This document shows positions 44,279 through 54,363 of a DNA stretch of 64,000 nucleotides, piece by piece. Each line of letters opens with the position of its first letter. The first letter of the stretch is position 1. Origin of the DNA: Novosphingopyxis baekryungensis DSM 16222 (GTDB lineage: Bacteria > Pseudomonadota > Alphaproteobacteria > Sphingomonadales > Sphingomonadaceae); the NCBI RefSeq assembly GCF_000420305.1, contig NZ_ATUR01000010.1:1-64000 (forward strand), read 5' to 3'. A model generated the notes under the pieces. The model had not been told where the DNA came from and searched no databases. It saw nothing but the letters and a program-made list of their open reading frames with translations. The translations under genes and the position numbers were made by a program.

Positions 44279-44577
44279 AGTTCCAAAAAGCCAACGCCCC
44301 TGAATGACAGGATTTTTCGCACAATCACCGGGTGTTATACGCCCTGTATCACAGCGGGACGCGGCAGGCCCAGAGACTTAATTTTGCGCGGCGGTGCATC
44401 CAAAACGACAAGGTCATCATTCCAGCCTGTAGTGATGACCGGCCCGCGCCACTCCTTTCGTTGCGATTGATGGTGCGGCAGGTGGGGCGGCGCATATGGC
44501 AACGGAGCGCTTCAAACTCGCGAGCAGGCGCGCTAAGGAAGGCGTGCTGAGCATCTTGGCGGGTCGAATGGAAAGAT

Positions 44578-45873
44578 ATGAGAATGACGTGGAAGTTATG
44601 GGTTGCAGCGCCGCTGATATTGTCGATCGCCGCGTGCGATTTCAATGCGCAGAACGATCAGCCTGATCCGGCCGCCGACACGCCTAGCTCGGTGCCCACC
44701 CCGTCGGAGGAGAATGCGGTGACGTCTGGCGAAGCGGACGATCAGGCCCAACGCTTTGCCCGGCTGGCACTGGCCTGCGTGAACAAGCAATATCCCAACA
44801 AGATCAGCCATGTGCTGAGCGGCCCGGACGATGTGCAATCGCCGCAGCAGCTGCACCCGGCCTTTTATGGCTGTTTCGACTGGCATAGCTCGGTGCACGG
44901 ACACTGGATGCTTGCGCGGCTCTGGGGGCAGGACAAGCTCGGCACGTTGAGCGAGGAGGCGCGCACGGCGCTGGTGCGCAATCTGAGCGCTGAGAATATC
45001 GCGGCCGAGGCCAAATATCTGATGGGCGCGGACCGGGGCAGTTTCGAGCGGCCCTATGGCATGGCCTGGTTCCTGCAGCTGATCGCCGAGCTGGAAGAGA
45101 TCGCGGCGCGCGGTGGGCCGAAGGGCGAGACGGCTGCGGCGCTGGTGCAGAATCTGAAGCCACTGGAATCGGTGGTGCTCAACAAGCTGAAGGACTGGAT
45201 TCCCAAGCTGGTCTATCCGATCCGCGAGGGCACGCATAACCAGACCGCTTTCGCCTTCGGCCTGATGCTGGACTATGCTCGTGAGCATGGCGATCAGGGC
45301 CTGTCAAAGATGGTGAGCGAAAAGGCACGCGAATTTTATGGCGAGGACCAGAATTGTCCGATCGGCTATGAACCGTCGGGCGAGGATTTCCTGTCTCCCT
45401 GTCTGATGGAAGCGGATCTGATGCGGCGCGTGCTGCCGCGCGACGAATATCGCGTCTGGCTGACCGGCTTCCTGCCGGGCCTGCCCACCGACGGATCGAC
45501 CGACTGGCTGGCCGTGGGCGAAGTGCGCGACCCCACCGACGGCAAGCTGGTGCATCTGGACGGGCTGAACCTGTCGCGCGCCTGGGCGCTGCGCGGCATG
45601 GCCAGCGGTCTGGCCGAAAACGACACGCGCCGCGCATCGCTGCTCGCCACGGCGGACAAGCATGCCGCTGCCGGGCTGGAAAAGGTCACCGGAGAAAATT
45701 ATTCCGGCAGCCACTGGCTGGCCAGTTTCGCGACTTACCTGACCACCAATCGCGGCATCCGCGGCGAACCGGCGGCAGAGGCCGAGTCAGGGCGCATCAC
45801 GCCTGTCGACAAGTCTCCCGCTGCCGATCCCGGTGCCACGCCAAAGGCCAGGGACAGCGGCAAGGCACGCTAG
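44578..45873 (+). CDS. DUF2891 lipoprotein
   Basis: The 431-residue protein has a lipoprotein signal (LSIAAC, Cys20) and an all-helical DUF2891 domain. Conserved blocks are HPAFYGCFDWHSSVHGHW, MLDYAREHGDQ and WLASFATYLTTNRG. The paired histidines in the second block and a helical toroid fold suggest a metal or sugar site, but the activity is unknown. An ATG at 44584 is an alternative start. About 300 bases upstream hold no gene. Confidence 0.85.
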   Translation: MRMTWKLWVAAPLILSIAACDFNAQNDQPDPAADTPSSVPTPSEENAVTSGEADDQAQRFARLALACVNKQYPNKISHVLSGPDDVQSPQQLHPAFYGCFDWHSSVHGHWMLARLWGQDKLGTLSEEARTALVRNLSAENIAAEAKYLMGADRGSFERPYGMAWFLQLIAELEEIAARGGPKGETAAALVQNLKPLESVVLNKLKDWIPKLVYPIREGTHNQTAFAFGLMLDYAREHGDQGLSKMVSEKAREFYGEDQNCPIGYEPSGEDFLSPCLMEADLMRRVLPRDEYRVWLTGFLPGLPTDGSTDWLAVGEVRDPTDGKLVHLDGLNLSRAWALRGMASGLAENDTRRASLLATADKHAAAGLEKVTGENYSGSHWLASFATYLTTNRGIRGEPAAEAESGRITPVDKSPAADPGATPKARDSGKAR

Positions 45874-46099
45874 ATCGCAGGCACGCTGGCGTCGGTTGTC
45901 GGCGCCCTGAGTGTTTGCATCGTCTTCCAGCCACATGATGGCGGGGTTCTACGGGCGGTGGGGCAAAATCCCGCTTCATCGCCGCACTGCTTCTGTGTGA
46001 TGAAGAAAAGCTATCGGCCTGGATGCTTCACGCATGCGCGCCAATATTGTAGGGCATGGCGGAAACCGGCGCTGTTGCCGGTATCGAAGGATGAGAGAC

Positions 46100-47473
46100 A
46101 TGGCGACCGATTGGACCCCGCAGAGCTGGCGCGCGCATGAAGGCATTCAGATGCCCGATTATCGCGATGGAGCCGCGTTGCAGGCGGTGGAGCAGTCGCT
46201 CGGCAGCTATCCGCCGCTGGTGTTCTCCGGCGAGATCGATGCGCTGAAGTCCGAACTGGCCAAGGTGCAGGCGGGGCAGGGCTTCCTCCTGCAGGGCGGG
46301 GACTGCGCCGAGAGCTTCGCCGAATTTCATCCGGACAATATCCGCGACAGCTTTCGCGTCATCCTGCAGATGGCGGTGGTGCTGACCTATGCCAGCAAGC
46401 TTCCGGTGGTGAAGGTGGGCCGCATGGCGGGGCAGTTCGCCAAGCCGCGTTCCGCACCGACCGAAGTGCAGGGCGCAGAAGAACTGCCCAGCTATCGCGG
46501 CGATATCATCAACGACATCAATTTCGAGGCCGGCGCGCGTGAGCCCGATCCGCAGCGCATGCTGAGCGCCTACAGCCAGGCCGCCGCCACGCTCAATCTG
46601 CTGCGCGCCTTTGCCGGCGGTGGCTTCGCCAATCTCGGCAAGGTCCATCAATGGACGCTGGATTTCATGGGGCAGGGCAAATGGGCCAAGGCCTATGAAG
46701 ACATGGCCGACCGGATCGACGAGGCGCTGGCGTTCATGGCTGCTTGCGGGATCGACCCGGAGCGCCTGCCGCAGCTGCAGTCGACCCCCTTCTACACCAG
46801 CCATGAGGCGCTGCTGCTGCCCTATGAGCAGGCGCTGACGCGGCCCGGCCCGACCGGCCAGCAATATTACAACACCAGCGCGCATTTCCTGTGGATCGGC
46901 GATCGCACGCGGTTCGAAGGCTCGGCGCATGTCGAGTTCATGCGCGGGCTGGCCAATCCCATTGGCATGAAATGCGGCCCAAGCCTGGAGCCGGATGCGC
47001 TGATCCGCCTGCTCGACGTGATGAACCCGGAGCGTGAAGCGGGACGGATCACGCTGATCAGCCGCTTCGGCCATGACAAGGTGACCGCCGGGCTGGCACC
47101 GCTGGTGCGCGCGGTGGAGCGGGAAGGGCACAAGGTCATCTGGTCCTGCGATCCGATGCACGGCAATGTGGTGAAAAGCCCGAGCGGCCTGAAGACCCGC
47201 CCGTTCGAGCGCATTCTGGGCGAAGTGCGCGGATTTTTCGATGTGCACCGTGCCGAAGGCACCCATGCCGGCGGCATCCATATCGAAATGACCGGCCAGA
47301 ACGTGACCGAATGCACCGGCGGCGCAGCCGAGGTGACCGATGACATGCTGGCCGACCGCTATCGCACGCATTGCGATCCCCGGCTTAACGCGTCGCAGTC
47401 GCTCGAACTGGCCTTCCTGCTGGCCGAGATGCTGAACGATGAAATGGCGGAGCGCCGCGCCGAGGCGGCCTGA
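46100..47473 (+). CDS. aroG: Class II 3-deoxy-7-phosphoheptulonate synthase
   Basis: The 457-residue enzyme makes the first compound of the aromatic amino acid pathway from phosphoenolpyruvate and erythrose 4-phosphate. It is the plant/actinobacterial class II type: [58 protein letters not shown] and [14 protein letters not shown]. The start at 46100 gives [10 protein letters not shown], as in relatives. The gene symbol follows common usage for class II enzymes and is otherwise uncertain. Confidence 0.93.
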   Translation: MATDWTPQSWRAHEGIQMPDYRDGAALQAVEQSLGSYPPLVFSGEIDALKSELAKVQAGQGFLLQGGDCAESFAEFHPDNIRDSFRVILQMAVVLTYASKLPVVKVGRMAGQFAKPRSAPTEVQGAEELPSYRGDIINDINFEAGAREPDPQRMLSAYSQAAATLNLLRAFAGGGFANLGKVHQWTLDFMGQGKWAKAYEDMADRIDEALAFMAACGIDPERLPQLQSTPFYTSHEALLLPYEQALTRPGPTGQQYYNTSAHFLWIGDRTRFEGSAHVEFMRGLANPIGMKCGPSLEPDALIRLLDVMNPEREAGRITLISRFGHDKVTAGLAPLVRAVEREGHKVIWSCDPMHGNVVKSPSGLKTRPFERILGEVRGFFDVHRAEGTHAGGIHIEMTGQNVTECTGGAAEVTDDMLADRYRTHCDPRLNASQSLELAFLLAEMLNDEMAERRAEAA

Positions 47474-47645
47474 CCGTGATGCACGACGCTGCGGAACGCG
47501 GGGTCGGTGGAAAATACCGGTTGGACTGTTCGCGCAATTCCTGCTGATACGGGGCAGATCGCGACACTGTCTGGCTGGGCCAGTTGTAAGAGGACGCTAT
47601 GTTCTGATGGTTGGTCAAGGGTCTGGATAAGGGGGCTGGGTTAGA

Positions 47646-48725
47646 ATGAACGAAGCGCAGCGCCTTCAGGCTTTGCATGCCACCGGTCTGCTGCAGAGCG
47701 GCAATGAGGAGCGGCTCGACCGTATTGCGCGTCTGGCCGCCTATGGCCTGAACGCCAAAGTGGCATTCGTATCCCTGCTGGACGGCGACACGCAGCATTT
47801 CAAGGCGCGCCACGGCACGGACCTGACCCAGACTGCTCGCGGCATCGCCTTTTGCGATCATGCCATCCGCAACCCCGATGAGGTCCTGATCGTGCCGGAC
47901 GCGCGGCTGGATCCGCGGTTCGCCGACAATCCGCTGGTGACGGGCGACATGCAGATCCGCTTCTACGCCGGACAGCCGCTAGTGACCCGCGATGGTCATG
48001 CGATCGGCACAGTCTGCGTGATCGACGATGCGCCGCGCGAGGGGCTGGGCGAACGGGAGCGCGCCGTGCTGGCCGATCTTGCCGAAACGGTGATGGTCGG
48101 CATTGCCCTGAGCCAGCAGATCGAAGACCTGTCGGTTGTGAATGCCGAGCTGAAGCACCGCATGGGCAATATGTATGCGCATATCGGATCTTTGGTGTCG
48201 CTGATCGGGCGCGATACGCCGGACAAGGACACGCTGATCCACAAGCTGCAGGAGAAGATTGCCAGTTTCGGCAGGATGCAGCAGCTTCTTGCCGATCAGA
48301 ACTGGAAAAGCGTGGGCATGACCGAACTGGTCGAAAATGTCCTGGCAAGCTATCGTTCCGATCGGCCAAGCCACCGCATCACGGTGCAGCAGGAGGCTGA
48401 CTTCCTGCTTTCGCCGCGCGGCGCATTCGTCGTCACGCTCATGATCGGCGAGCTGGCGACCAACGCGGTCAAACATGGCGCGCTGAGCGTGGAGGTCGGC
48501 GAGATCGGTTTTGGATGGTCCACCGATGGCGATGTGCTGCAGTTCGAATGGCGCGAGCAGTTCGATCGCGGTGACCGTCCGGTCAAGGAAGGGCGTGGCT
48601 TCGGCACCGATATCCTGAAGCGCATCGTGCCGATGGACATGCGCGGCACGTCGGAGCTGAGCTTCGGCCGTGACGGCATGCAGTATCGCGTCAGCGCCCG
48701 CACCGATCGCATCACCGCCAGCTGA
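47646..48725 (+). CDS. GAF-domain histidine kinase (HisKA_2/HWE-like)
   Basis: The 359-residue soluble kinase has an N-terminal GAF domain (about 20-155), an H-box ELKHRMGNMY with His171, and an ATPase domain with N-box ELATNAVKHGAL and G-box GRGFGTDIL. The H-box and the fused N-box place it in the HisKA_2/HWE group. Kinases of this group feed the general stress response in alphaproteobacteria, but no response regulator is adjacent. It has no membrane helix, so the GAF domain should read a cytosolic signal. Confidence 0.88.
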   Translation: MNEAQRLQALHATGLLQSGNEERLDRIARLAAYGLNAKVAFVSLLDGDTQHFKARHGTDLTQTARGIAFCDHAIRNPDEVLIVPDARLDPRFADNPLVTGDMQIRFYAGQPLVTRDGHAIGTVCVIDDAPREGLGERERAVLADLAETVMVGIALSQQIEDLSVVNAELKHRMGNMYAHIGSLVSLIGRDTPDKDTLIHKLQEKIASFGRMQQLLADQNWKSVGMTELVENVLASYRSDRPSHRITVQQEADFLLSPRGAFVVTLMIGELATNAVKHGALSVEVGEIGFGWSTDGDVLQFEWREQFDRGDRPVKEGRGFGTDILKRIVPMDMRGTSELSFGRDGMQYRVSARTDRITAS

Positions 48726-49000
48726 TCCGGCCGATCCAACTGATGGTTGCGATGGCCTTGAGCCGCTGGCTCACAACCGCCCGCTGCGCCGCCTTGTCCT
48801 GATCCAATTCCTCCGATTTCCGTGGCCAACCTTGGAAACGGTTGTTTTTCGCTACCAGTGCAAATTGGCAACAGCAGTGCAATTTTGCTGACTTCTGTGC
48901 GGGTTTGGCTTGTTTTGCGCAAATTTCACCGGTAGGTGCGACTGGCATACCCAACGCCTGAATAATCCAGGCGATGAAATAATCAGGAGAGAATGCCACC

Positions 49001-51793
49001 ATGACCACCCGTTCGCACGTCCGCGTCCGTCACGCGCTTCAGCTTTCCGTCGCCGTTACAGCGCTTGCCCTGCCGGGCGCGCTTTTCGCGCAGGCCGCCG
49101 CCACCGCGCCGGCTCAGGACACCGTCACGCAGCGCGCGCAGGTGGAAGACCGCAGCGTCACGACCGAAGTCGACGATTCCGGTATCATCATCGTTCGCGC
49201 CCAGGGCCGTGAGCAGTCGCTGGCCGATGTTCCGATCGCCGTGAACGCCGTGTCCGGCGAAGAGCTGGCCAAGTCCGGCGCCAGCGACATTCGCGAGCTG
49301 AACCAGGTCGCGCCGTCGCTGCTGGTGTCCTCCACCGGTAATGAAGCCAATGGCTCGGCGCGTATCCGCGGCATCGGCACCGTGGGCGACAACCCCGGCC
49401 TCGAAAGCTCGGTCGCAGTGTTCGTCGACGGCGTCTATCGTTCGCGTTCGGGCAATGCGCTCAGCGAACTCGGCCCGATCGATCGCGTGGAAATCCTGCG
49501 CGGCCCGCAGGGCACGCTCGGTGGCCGCAACAGCTCCGCCGGTCTGATCTCGATCTACACCGCGCCGCCGGAATTCGAATTCAACGGCTATGGTGCCTTC
49601 ACCTACGGCAATTACGACGCGATGAAGTTCGAAGGCGGCGTGAACCTGCCGGTCGGCGAAACCCTCGCAGCGCGCGTCGATGGCGTCTATTTCAAGCGTG
49701 ACGGTTTCTACAACGACGTCGTGAACAATGTCGATGTGAACAATCGCGACCGGTATCTGGTTCGTGGTCAGCTGCTGTTCGAGCCAACCAGCGCGCTGAC
49801 CGCTCGTCTGGTGCTCGACTATTCCGAGAAGAACGAGGCCTGCTGCGCCGCCACCTTCGTACAGCCGGAATTCGCGCCGCTCGCGCGCGTCAGTCCCGGC
49901 CTCGACGGCTATAACCGTCCCAATATCGGTGCCCCGGCGCTCACCAGCACGCAGAACCCGATCATCCCGATCCTGCTGGGTCTCGGTCAGAACCCCAATG
50001 CGCTTACGCAGAGCACGTTCAACCGGGACATCTACGTCACGCCCGGTCGTTCGTTCGAAGGCCAGACCAAGGATTACGGCGCGTCGCTCGAGGTCAATTA
50101 TGACCTTGGCAATGTCGAGCTGACCTCGATCACCGGCTACCGCGAGTTCAACAACTTCCAGGGTTCCGACACCGACTATACGCAGGTCGATATTCTCTAT
50201 CGTGCGCCTGCGGACAATGCCGGATCGCGCCAGTTCCACACCTTTACCCAGGAACTGCGCCTGCAGGGTTCGGCGTTCAACGATCGCCTCGACTGGCTGG
50301 TTGGCGGCTTCTACGCCAATGAAGATCTGAAGGTGCAGGACAATCTGCGCTTCGGCACGCAATATGGTGCCTTTGCGCCATGCCGCATCATCAATGCCAT
50401 CAATCCAGCACTTGCCTCACCAGGCAGCACGGGTTGTATCAGTGCGGGTGGACGTGCCGTGTTGCAGGGTGCCAATGGCGGCGCTGGAGCATTTGGCCCA
50501 GCAACCGGGCTGATCTTTGCTGGCTTGGATAATCTCGCCAACCTCAACGATCTTGGCGGGACCGGAGACGTCTACAACCAGAACAGTGAAAGCTTTGCAG
50601 CATTCACGCACAACATCGTCCATCTGACCGATCGCCTCGATCTGACCTTGGGTCTGCGGTACACCAATGAAACCAAGACGTTCGATGCACTTCTTGGCAA
50701 TGACAACACGATCTGCCCGCAGAACCGTGCACTGCTTTCTGGGCTGCTCGGCGTACCAGCCCTTGCCGGTCTTGCTGGCGGTTTGATCTCGCTGTCCTGT
50801 CAGGGCAACAGCACGTCGGAAATCGATGGTCTGACGCTCAACGACAAGCGCAACGAGGAAGAGGTGACCGGTACGGCCATCCTCAGCTACAAGCCGACCG
50901 ACGATCTGCTGGTCTACGGAAGCTATTCGCGTGGCTATAAGGGCGGCGGTTTCAACCTCGATCGTTCCGGCCTGACCGGTGCGTCCGGCGCAGGCGTGAT
51001 TGCCGGCCCGCTGGTGGCAGGCGATGTGGCGAACCTCCAGTTCGCGCAGGAAACGGTAAATTCTTACGAAATCGGTGCCAAATACGGCACGCGCGAATTC
51101 TCGTTCGGTCTGTCCGCATTCCGTCAGGAGTTCAGCAACTTCCAGCTGAACACCTTCAACGGTTCGGTCTTCCTGGTGCAGAATATCAACGCCTGCTCCA
51201 CCGATCTGGCCGGCGGGGACCGCGATGCCAGCGACACAACCGGCGTCTGCGATCCGGATGACGTGAAATATGGTGTGGTGGCGCAGGGCGTCGAACTGGA
51301 AAGCTCGATCAACCCCACGCGCTATCTCAGCTTCACCGCCGGTCTGACCTATGCGGACACCACCTATGAGAACAACCTGATCGGCAATGACAATGGCTCG
51401 CCGCTCGATCCGGCTCTGCGCCTCCTGCCGAACGACAATCTGTCGAACGCGCCGGAGATCACGGCCACCGCATCGGCCAGCTGGACGCCGCCGCTCGGCA
51501 ATTCGGGCTTCTCGGGTCTCGCCTATATGAACGTCCGCACGGTGGGGGATTACAACACCGGTTCGGATCTGCTGTATGGCAAGGAACAGGATGGCTTCAC
51601 GCTGGTGAATGCACGCTTGGGCGTTCGCGCCCCCGACAACCAGTATTCGGTGGAAGTGTTCGCCCAGAACCTGTTCAACGTGGACTATACGCAGGTGGCC
51701 TTCAACACGCCGTTCGTGGCATCGCAGCAGACCTATTCGGCCTTCCTCGCCGAACCACGGACCTACGGCATCACGGTGCGCGCTGGCTTCTAA
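49001..51793 (+). CDS. TonB-dependent outer-membrane receptor
   Basis: The 930-residue receptor has a signal peptide (cleavage likely near ALFAQA, residue 31), a plug domain (VPIAVNAVSGEELAKSGA, GPQGTLGGRNSSAG) and a 22-strand barrel ending in Phe. The IIIVRAQ stretch before the plug is a fair TonB box. It resembles the large sphingomonad group that takes up unknown substrates, not a classical siderophore receptor with a known ligand. It lies alone with a strong terminator. The transported compound cannot be named. Confidence 0.92.
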   Translation: MTTRSHVRVRHALQLSVAVTALALPGALFAQAAATAPAQDTVTQRAQVEDRSVTTEVDDSGIIIVRAQGREQSLADVPIAVNAVSGEELAKSGASDIRELNQVAPSLLVSSTGNEANGSARIRGIGTVGDNPGLESSVAVFVDGVYRSRSGNALSELGPIDRVEILRGPQGTLGGRNSSAGLISIYTAPPEFEFNGYGAFTYGNYDAMKFEGGVNLPVGETLAARVDGVYFKRDGFYNDVVNNVDVNNRDRYLVRGQLLFEPTSALTARLVLDYSEKNEACCAATFVQPEFAPLARVSPGLDGYNRPNIGAPALTSTQNPIIPILLGLGQNPNALTQSTFNRDIYVTPGRSFEGQTKDYGASLEVNYDLGNVELTSITGYREFNNFQGSDTDYTQVDILYRAPADNAGSRQFHTFTQELRLQGSAFNDRLDWLVGGFYANEDLKVQDNLRFGTQYGAFAPCRIINAINPALASPGSTGCISAGGRAVLQGANGGAGAFGPATGLIFAGLDNLANLNDLGGTGDVYNQNSESFAAFTHNIVHLTDRLDLTLGLRYTNETKTFDALLGNDNTICPQNRALLSGLLGVPALAGLAGGLISLSCQGNSTSEIDGLTLNDKRNEEEVTGTAILSYKPTDDLLVYGSYSRGYKGGGFNLDRSGLTGASGAGVIAGPLVAGDVANLQFAQETVNSYEIGAKYGTREFSFGLSAFRQEFSNFQLNTFNGSVFLVQNINACSTDLAGGDRDASDTTGVCDPDDVKYGVVAQGVELESSINPTRYLSFTAGLTYADTTYENNLIGNDNGSPLDPALRLLPNDNLSNAPEITATASASWTPPLGNSGFSGLAYMNVRTVGDYNTGSDLLYGKEQDGFTLVNARLGVRAPDNQYSVEVFAQNLFNVDYTQVAFNTPFVASQQTYSAFLAEPRTYGITVRAGF

Positions 51794-51816
51794 GCCATCG
51801 TATCACGGCCAATATG

Positions 51817-51850
51817 GGGCGCGTTCGCATGTCGAACGCGCCCTTTTTTT
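51817..51850 (+). terminator. Rho-independent terminator after the TonB-dependent receptor
   Basis: GGGCGCGTTCG (51817-51827) pairs with CGAACGCGCCC (51833-51843) in an 11-base stem, with seven T residues after it. Confidence 0.95.
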
Positions 51851-51953
51851 CGTCCGGGGGCGCGCTTTTAACCTTTCCTAGACCGGCGTCTCGCACTGAT
51901 ACGATGCGCGCACGGCGCTTGGCATGTCCGCGCACCATTGTAGAATGCAGGAC

Positions 51954-52688
51954 ATGGCCCTGATGAAACTCGCCCGATATTCCTTGCAGATGATGATCCT
52001 GCTTCCGGTATTGTTCGGCATAACGTTCATGCTGGTCAGCCTGACGGGCAATGACGAAGCGACGGCGCAGACCGCGCGCGAACCGGACATCTGGGTTGAT
52101 CCGGATGGTTTCGTTCGCGAAAAGGCCGGGGAGCCGCCGCGCCGGATCAATGAGCAGGCGGCCGATGCACGGGCACCGCGTCGCCTCTCCGCGCCAGGCA
52201 CGCAGGCGGCGGCAAATAACGCGGCGCCGACAGCCTCCGCCGCAGCCTTCCGCCCCACCACCGTTCGCGAGCTCCCGTCCCCGCTGGAATCAGGCGAATG
52301 GATCTGGGATGACCGGCACGCCCCCGATCTGCCGCTGCGCATCGTGGTGGATATCGATAGCGAGCAGATTTACGCCTATCGCGGGGGCTATGAAGTCGGC
52401 CGGGCGACCATCATTTATGGCGCCGATCACAAGCCGACGCCGCTCGGCACGTTCCCCATCCTGGAGAAGGACGAGGACCATGTGTCCAATCTCTATGACG
52501 CGCCGATGCCCTATATGCTGCGGCTGACCTGGGACGGCGTGGCGATCCATTCGTCCAATGTCGATAATCGCTATGCCACGCATGGCTGTGTCGGGGTGCC
52601 GGATGACTTCGCGGCGAAATTGTTCGCGCGTGCCAGGCTTGGCGACATGGTGACCGTGACCCGCGGCTGGACCAAGCGCTGGGGCTGA
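51954..52688 (+). CDS. L,D-transpeptidase (YkuD domain)
   Basis: The 244-residue protein has an N-terminal membrane helix (about 10-33), an Ala/Pro linker, and a YkuD domain starting at LRIVVDIDSEQIYAYRGG. The active site HSSNVDNRYATHGCVGVP has the catalytic Cys and upstream His. It should cross-link peptidoglycan or attach proteins to it in the periplasm. I chose ATG 51954; ATG 51963 is nearly as good. Confidence 0.9.
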   Translation: MALMKLARYSLQMMILLPVLFGITFMLVSLTGNDEATAQTAREPDIWVDPDGFVREKAGEPPRRINEQAADARAPRRLSAPGTQAAANNAAPTASAAAFRPTTVRELPSPLESGEWIWDDRHAPDLPLRIVVDIDSEQIYAYRGGYEVGRATIIYGADHKPTPLGTFPILEKDEDHVSNLYDAPMPYMLRLTWDGVAIHSSNVDNRYATHGCVGVPDDFAAKLFARARLGDMVTVTRGWTKRWG

Positions 52689-52699
52689 TAGCCCGCATG

Positions 52700-52730
52700 A
52701 AAAAGGGCGGCACGCCAAGCGCACCGCCCT
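52700..52730 (-). terminator. Rho-independent terminator of the Old Yellow Enzyme gene
   Basis: AGGGCGG (52704-52710) pairs with CCGCCCT (52724-52730). On the minus strand the stem is followed by five T. It lies 28 bases after the stop of the reductase gene. Confidence 0.8.
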
Positions 52731-52757
52731 GAAAGCTTGGACTGGTTCTCAGCGGGC

Positions 52758-53852
52758 TCAGTGCCGATCGTCCAGAAACGGATAGTCCGTATAGCCCTTT
52801 TCATCGCCGCCATAGAATGTGTCCTGATCGGGCTTGTTCAGCTTGGCATCGCGCCGATAGCGTTCGGGCAGATCGGGATTGGCGATGAACGACCGGCCAA
52901 AGGTCACCGCATCGATATTCCAGCCATCGATTTCGCTGACCGCGCTTTCGGCATCATAGCCGCCATTGGCGATATAGAAGCCGTCATACTGCTCGCGCAG
53001 ACGGCGGATAAGGGCCTGTGCCTCGCTGTCGCCATCGCTGCCGGGGAACGCCTCGACCACGTGGAGATAGGCCAGATCCCGCTCCGACAGCTTCTGATAG
53101 ACTGCGCTGAACAGCTTTTCCGGATTGCTGTCAGAGATATCGCCGGCCTGGCCGAGTGGCGAAAGGCGCACGCCGATGCGCTCCTCGGGATAGACCTGGC
53201 TCACCGTGTCCAGCACTTCGCTGAGCAGGCGCATACGGTTTTCGATCGAACCGCCATAATTATCGTCGCGCTTGTTCACGCCGTCCTGCAGAAACTGGTC
53301 GAGCAGATAGCCATTGGCCGCGTGCACCTCGATCCCGTCGAAACCGGCGCGCTTGGCGCATTCGGCGGCCGTGTGGAAATCGGCGATCGTCTTGGCAATG
53401 CCATCGGCATCGAGCGCGACCGGCTCGCTCACCTGCTCGAAACCGTTGGCGGTGTAGGTCTGCGCATCGGCCTGGATGGCGCTGGCGGAGACGGGCTGCT
53501 TGCCTTCGGGCAGGAGCGAGACATGGCTGATCCGGCCGACATGCCAGAGCTGGCAGAAAATGCGTCCGCCACCGGCATGGACCGCGTCCACCACCTTCTT
53601 CCAGCCATCGACATGCGCTTGCGTATAAATGCCCGGCGTGTCCAGATAGCCCTTGCCCATGTCGGATATCTGCGTGGCTTCGGAGAAGATCAGCCCGGCG
53701 CTGGCGCGCTGCCGATAATAGGTTTCGGCCCATTCCCTGGGCGTCCCGTCACCCTGCGAGCGATTGCGCGTCAATGGCGCCATCAGCACGCGGTTGGGGA
53801 GGGTAAGATCGCCCATGCGGATGGGTTCGAACAGCAGGCTATGGTCGGTCAT
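52758..53852 (-). CDS. Old Yellow Enzyme-family alkene reductase, NemA-like
   Basis: The 364-residue FMN protein reduces activated alkenes or nitro compounds using NAD(P)H. It has LPNRVLMAPLTRNRS, FCQLWHVGRISH, HAANGYLLDQFLQDGVNKRDD, and GGSIENRMRL, all standard for the family. The His-Ala-Ala-Asn of HAANGYL fits the His/Asn pair that binds the substrate. Specificity among xenobiotic reductases cannot be told. It stands alone with its own terminator. Confidence 0.93.
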   Translation of the reverse strand: MTDHSLLFEPIRMGDLTLPNRVLMAPLTRNRSQGDGTPREWAETYYRQRASAGLIFSEATQISDMGKGYLDTPGIYTQAHVDGWKKVVDAVHAGGGRIFCQLWHVGRISHVSLLPEGKQPVSASAIQADAQTYTANGFEQVSEPVALDADGIAKTIADFHTAAECAKRAGFDGIEVHAANGYLLDQFLQDGVNKRDDNYGGSIENRMRLLSEVLDTVSQVYPEERIGVRLSPLGQAGDISDSNPEKLFSAVYQKLSERDLAYLHVVEAFPGSDGDSEAQALIRRLREQYDGFYIANGGYDAESAVSEIDGWNIDAVTFGRSFIANPDLPERYRRDAKLNKPDQDTFYGGDEKGYTDYPFLDDRH

Positions 53853-54021
53853 GATCGACTCTTTTCTTCTTGGAGGAGAGGGGGAGTTTGCCGGTCAACC
53901 GATGGCGGCTGCCCCCGTTCCCGCATCGCTGCATAGAAATGCTTGGGGGCTGCAAGTCCTTTGCAGGACGCATGCGCCTCCCCATATCCGGGCTCATAAA
54001 GATATTGGAAGGACAGGACCA

Positions 54022-54285
54022 ATGGCAGGCGGATGGGCACGGGACGGTGCGGTACAGGATCAGATCGACGATACGATCAGCGACGCTGTCGCCTCGGCGC
54101 GGGCGCATATGCCCCACGGCGAGAGCGCGGAATATTGCGATATCTGCGGGGAGGATATTCCCGAAAAACGCCGCGCTGCGCTTCCGGGCGTGCGCACCTG
54201 TGTCGAATGCCAGGCGTCACGCGACAAGGCGCGACAGGCCGGCGGCATCAACCGTCGCGGCAGCAAGGACAGTCAGCTGCGGTAG
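54022..54285 (+). CDS. DksA/TraR-family C4 zinc finger protein
   Basis: The 87-residue protein has the C4 zinc finger YCDICGEDIPEKRRAALPGV...CVECQ with four cysteines (pairs at about residues 39/42 and 60/63) and a short helical start. Such proteins are relatives of DksA/YbiI that modulate RNA polymerase, though without the long coiled coil. The ATG at 54022 lies downstream of GGAAGGACAGGA. Its last four codons are part of a 21-base tandem repeat. The gene is transcribed toward the Mo-enzyme operon. Confidence 0.82.
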   Translation: MAGGWARDGAVQDQIDDTISDAVASARAHMPHGESAEYCDICGEDIPEKRRAALPGVRTCVECQASRDKARQAGGINRRGSKDSQLR

Positions 54286-54336
54286 AAAAGGGGGCAGCTG
54301 CGTTAGGAAAGACGGCAGCTGCGGTAGGAAAGGGGG
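54274..54336 (+). repeat. Three tandem 21-base repeats covering the end of the zinc finger gene
   Basis: Units at 54274-54294, 54295-54315 and 54316-54336 differ by few bases. Each begins CAGCTGCG and reads Gln-Leu-Arg-stop in the gene's frame. The gene ends at the first stop, so the other two units are spare copies of its 3' end. The third runs into a terminator. Confidence 0.85.
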
Positions 54337-54359
54337 CACGCGATCGGCCCCCTTTTTTT
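54332..54359 (+). terminator. Rho-independent terminator of the zinc finger gene
   Basis: GGGGGC (54332-54337) pairs with GCCCCC (54347-54352), followed by seven T. It separates the convergent Mo-hydroxylase operon. Confidence 0.85.
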
Positions 54360-54363
54360 ATCG

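Noticed and set aside
54274-54336. Tandem 21-base repeats considered as a CRISPR array
   Set aside because: There are no spacers; units abut directly and overlap a stop codon. No cas genes occur in the window.
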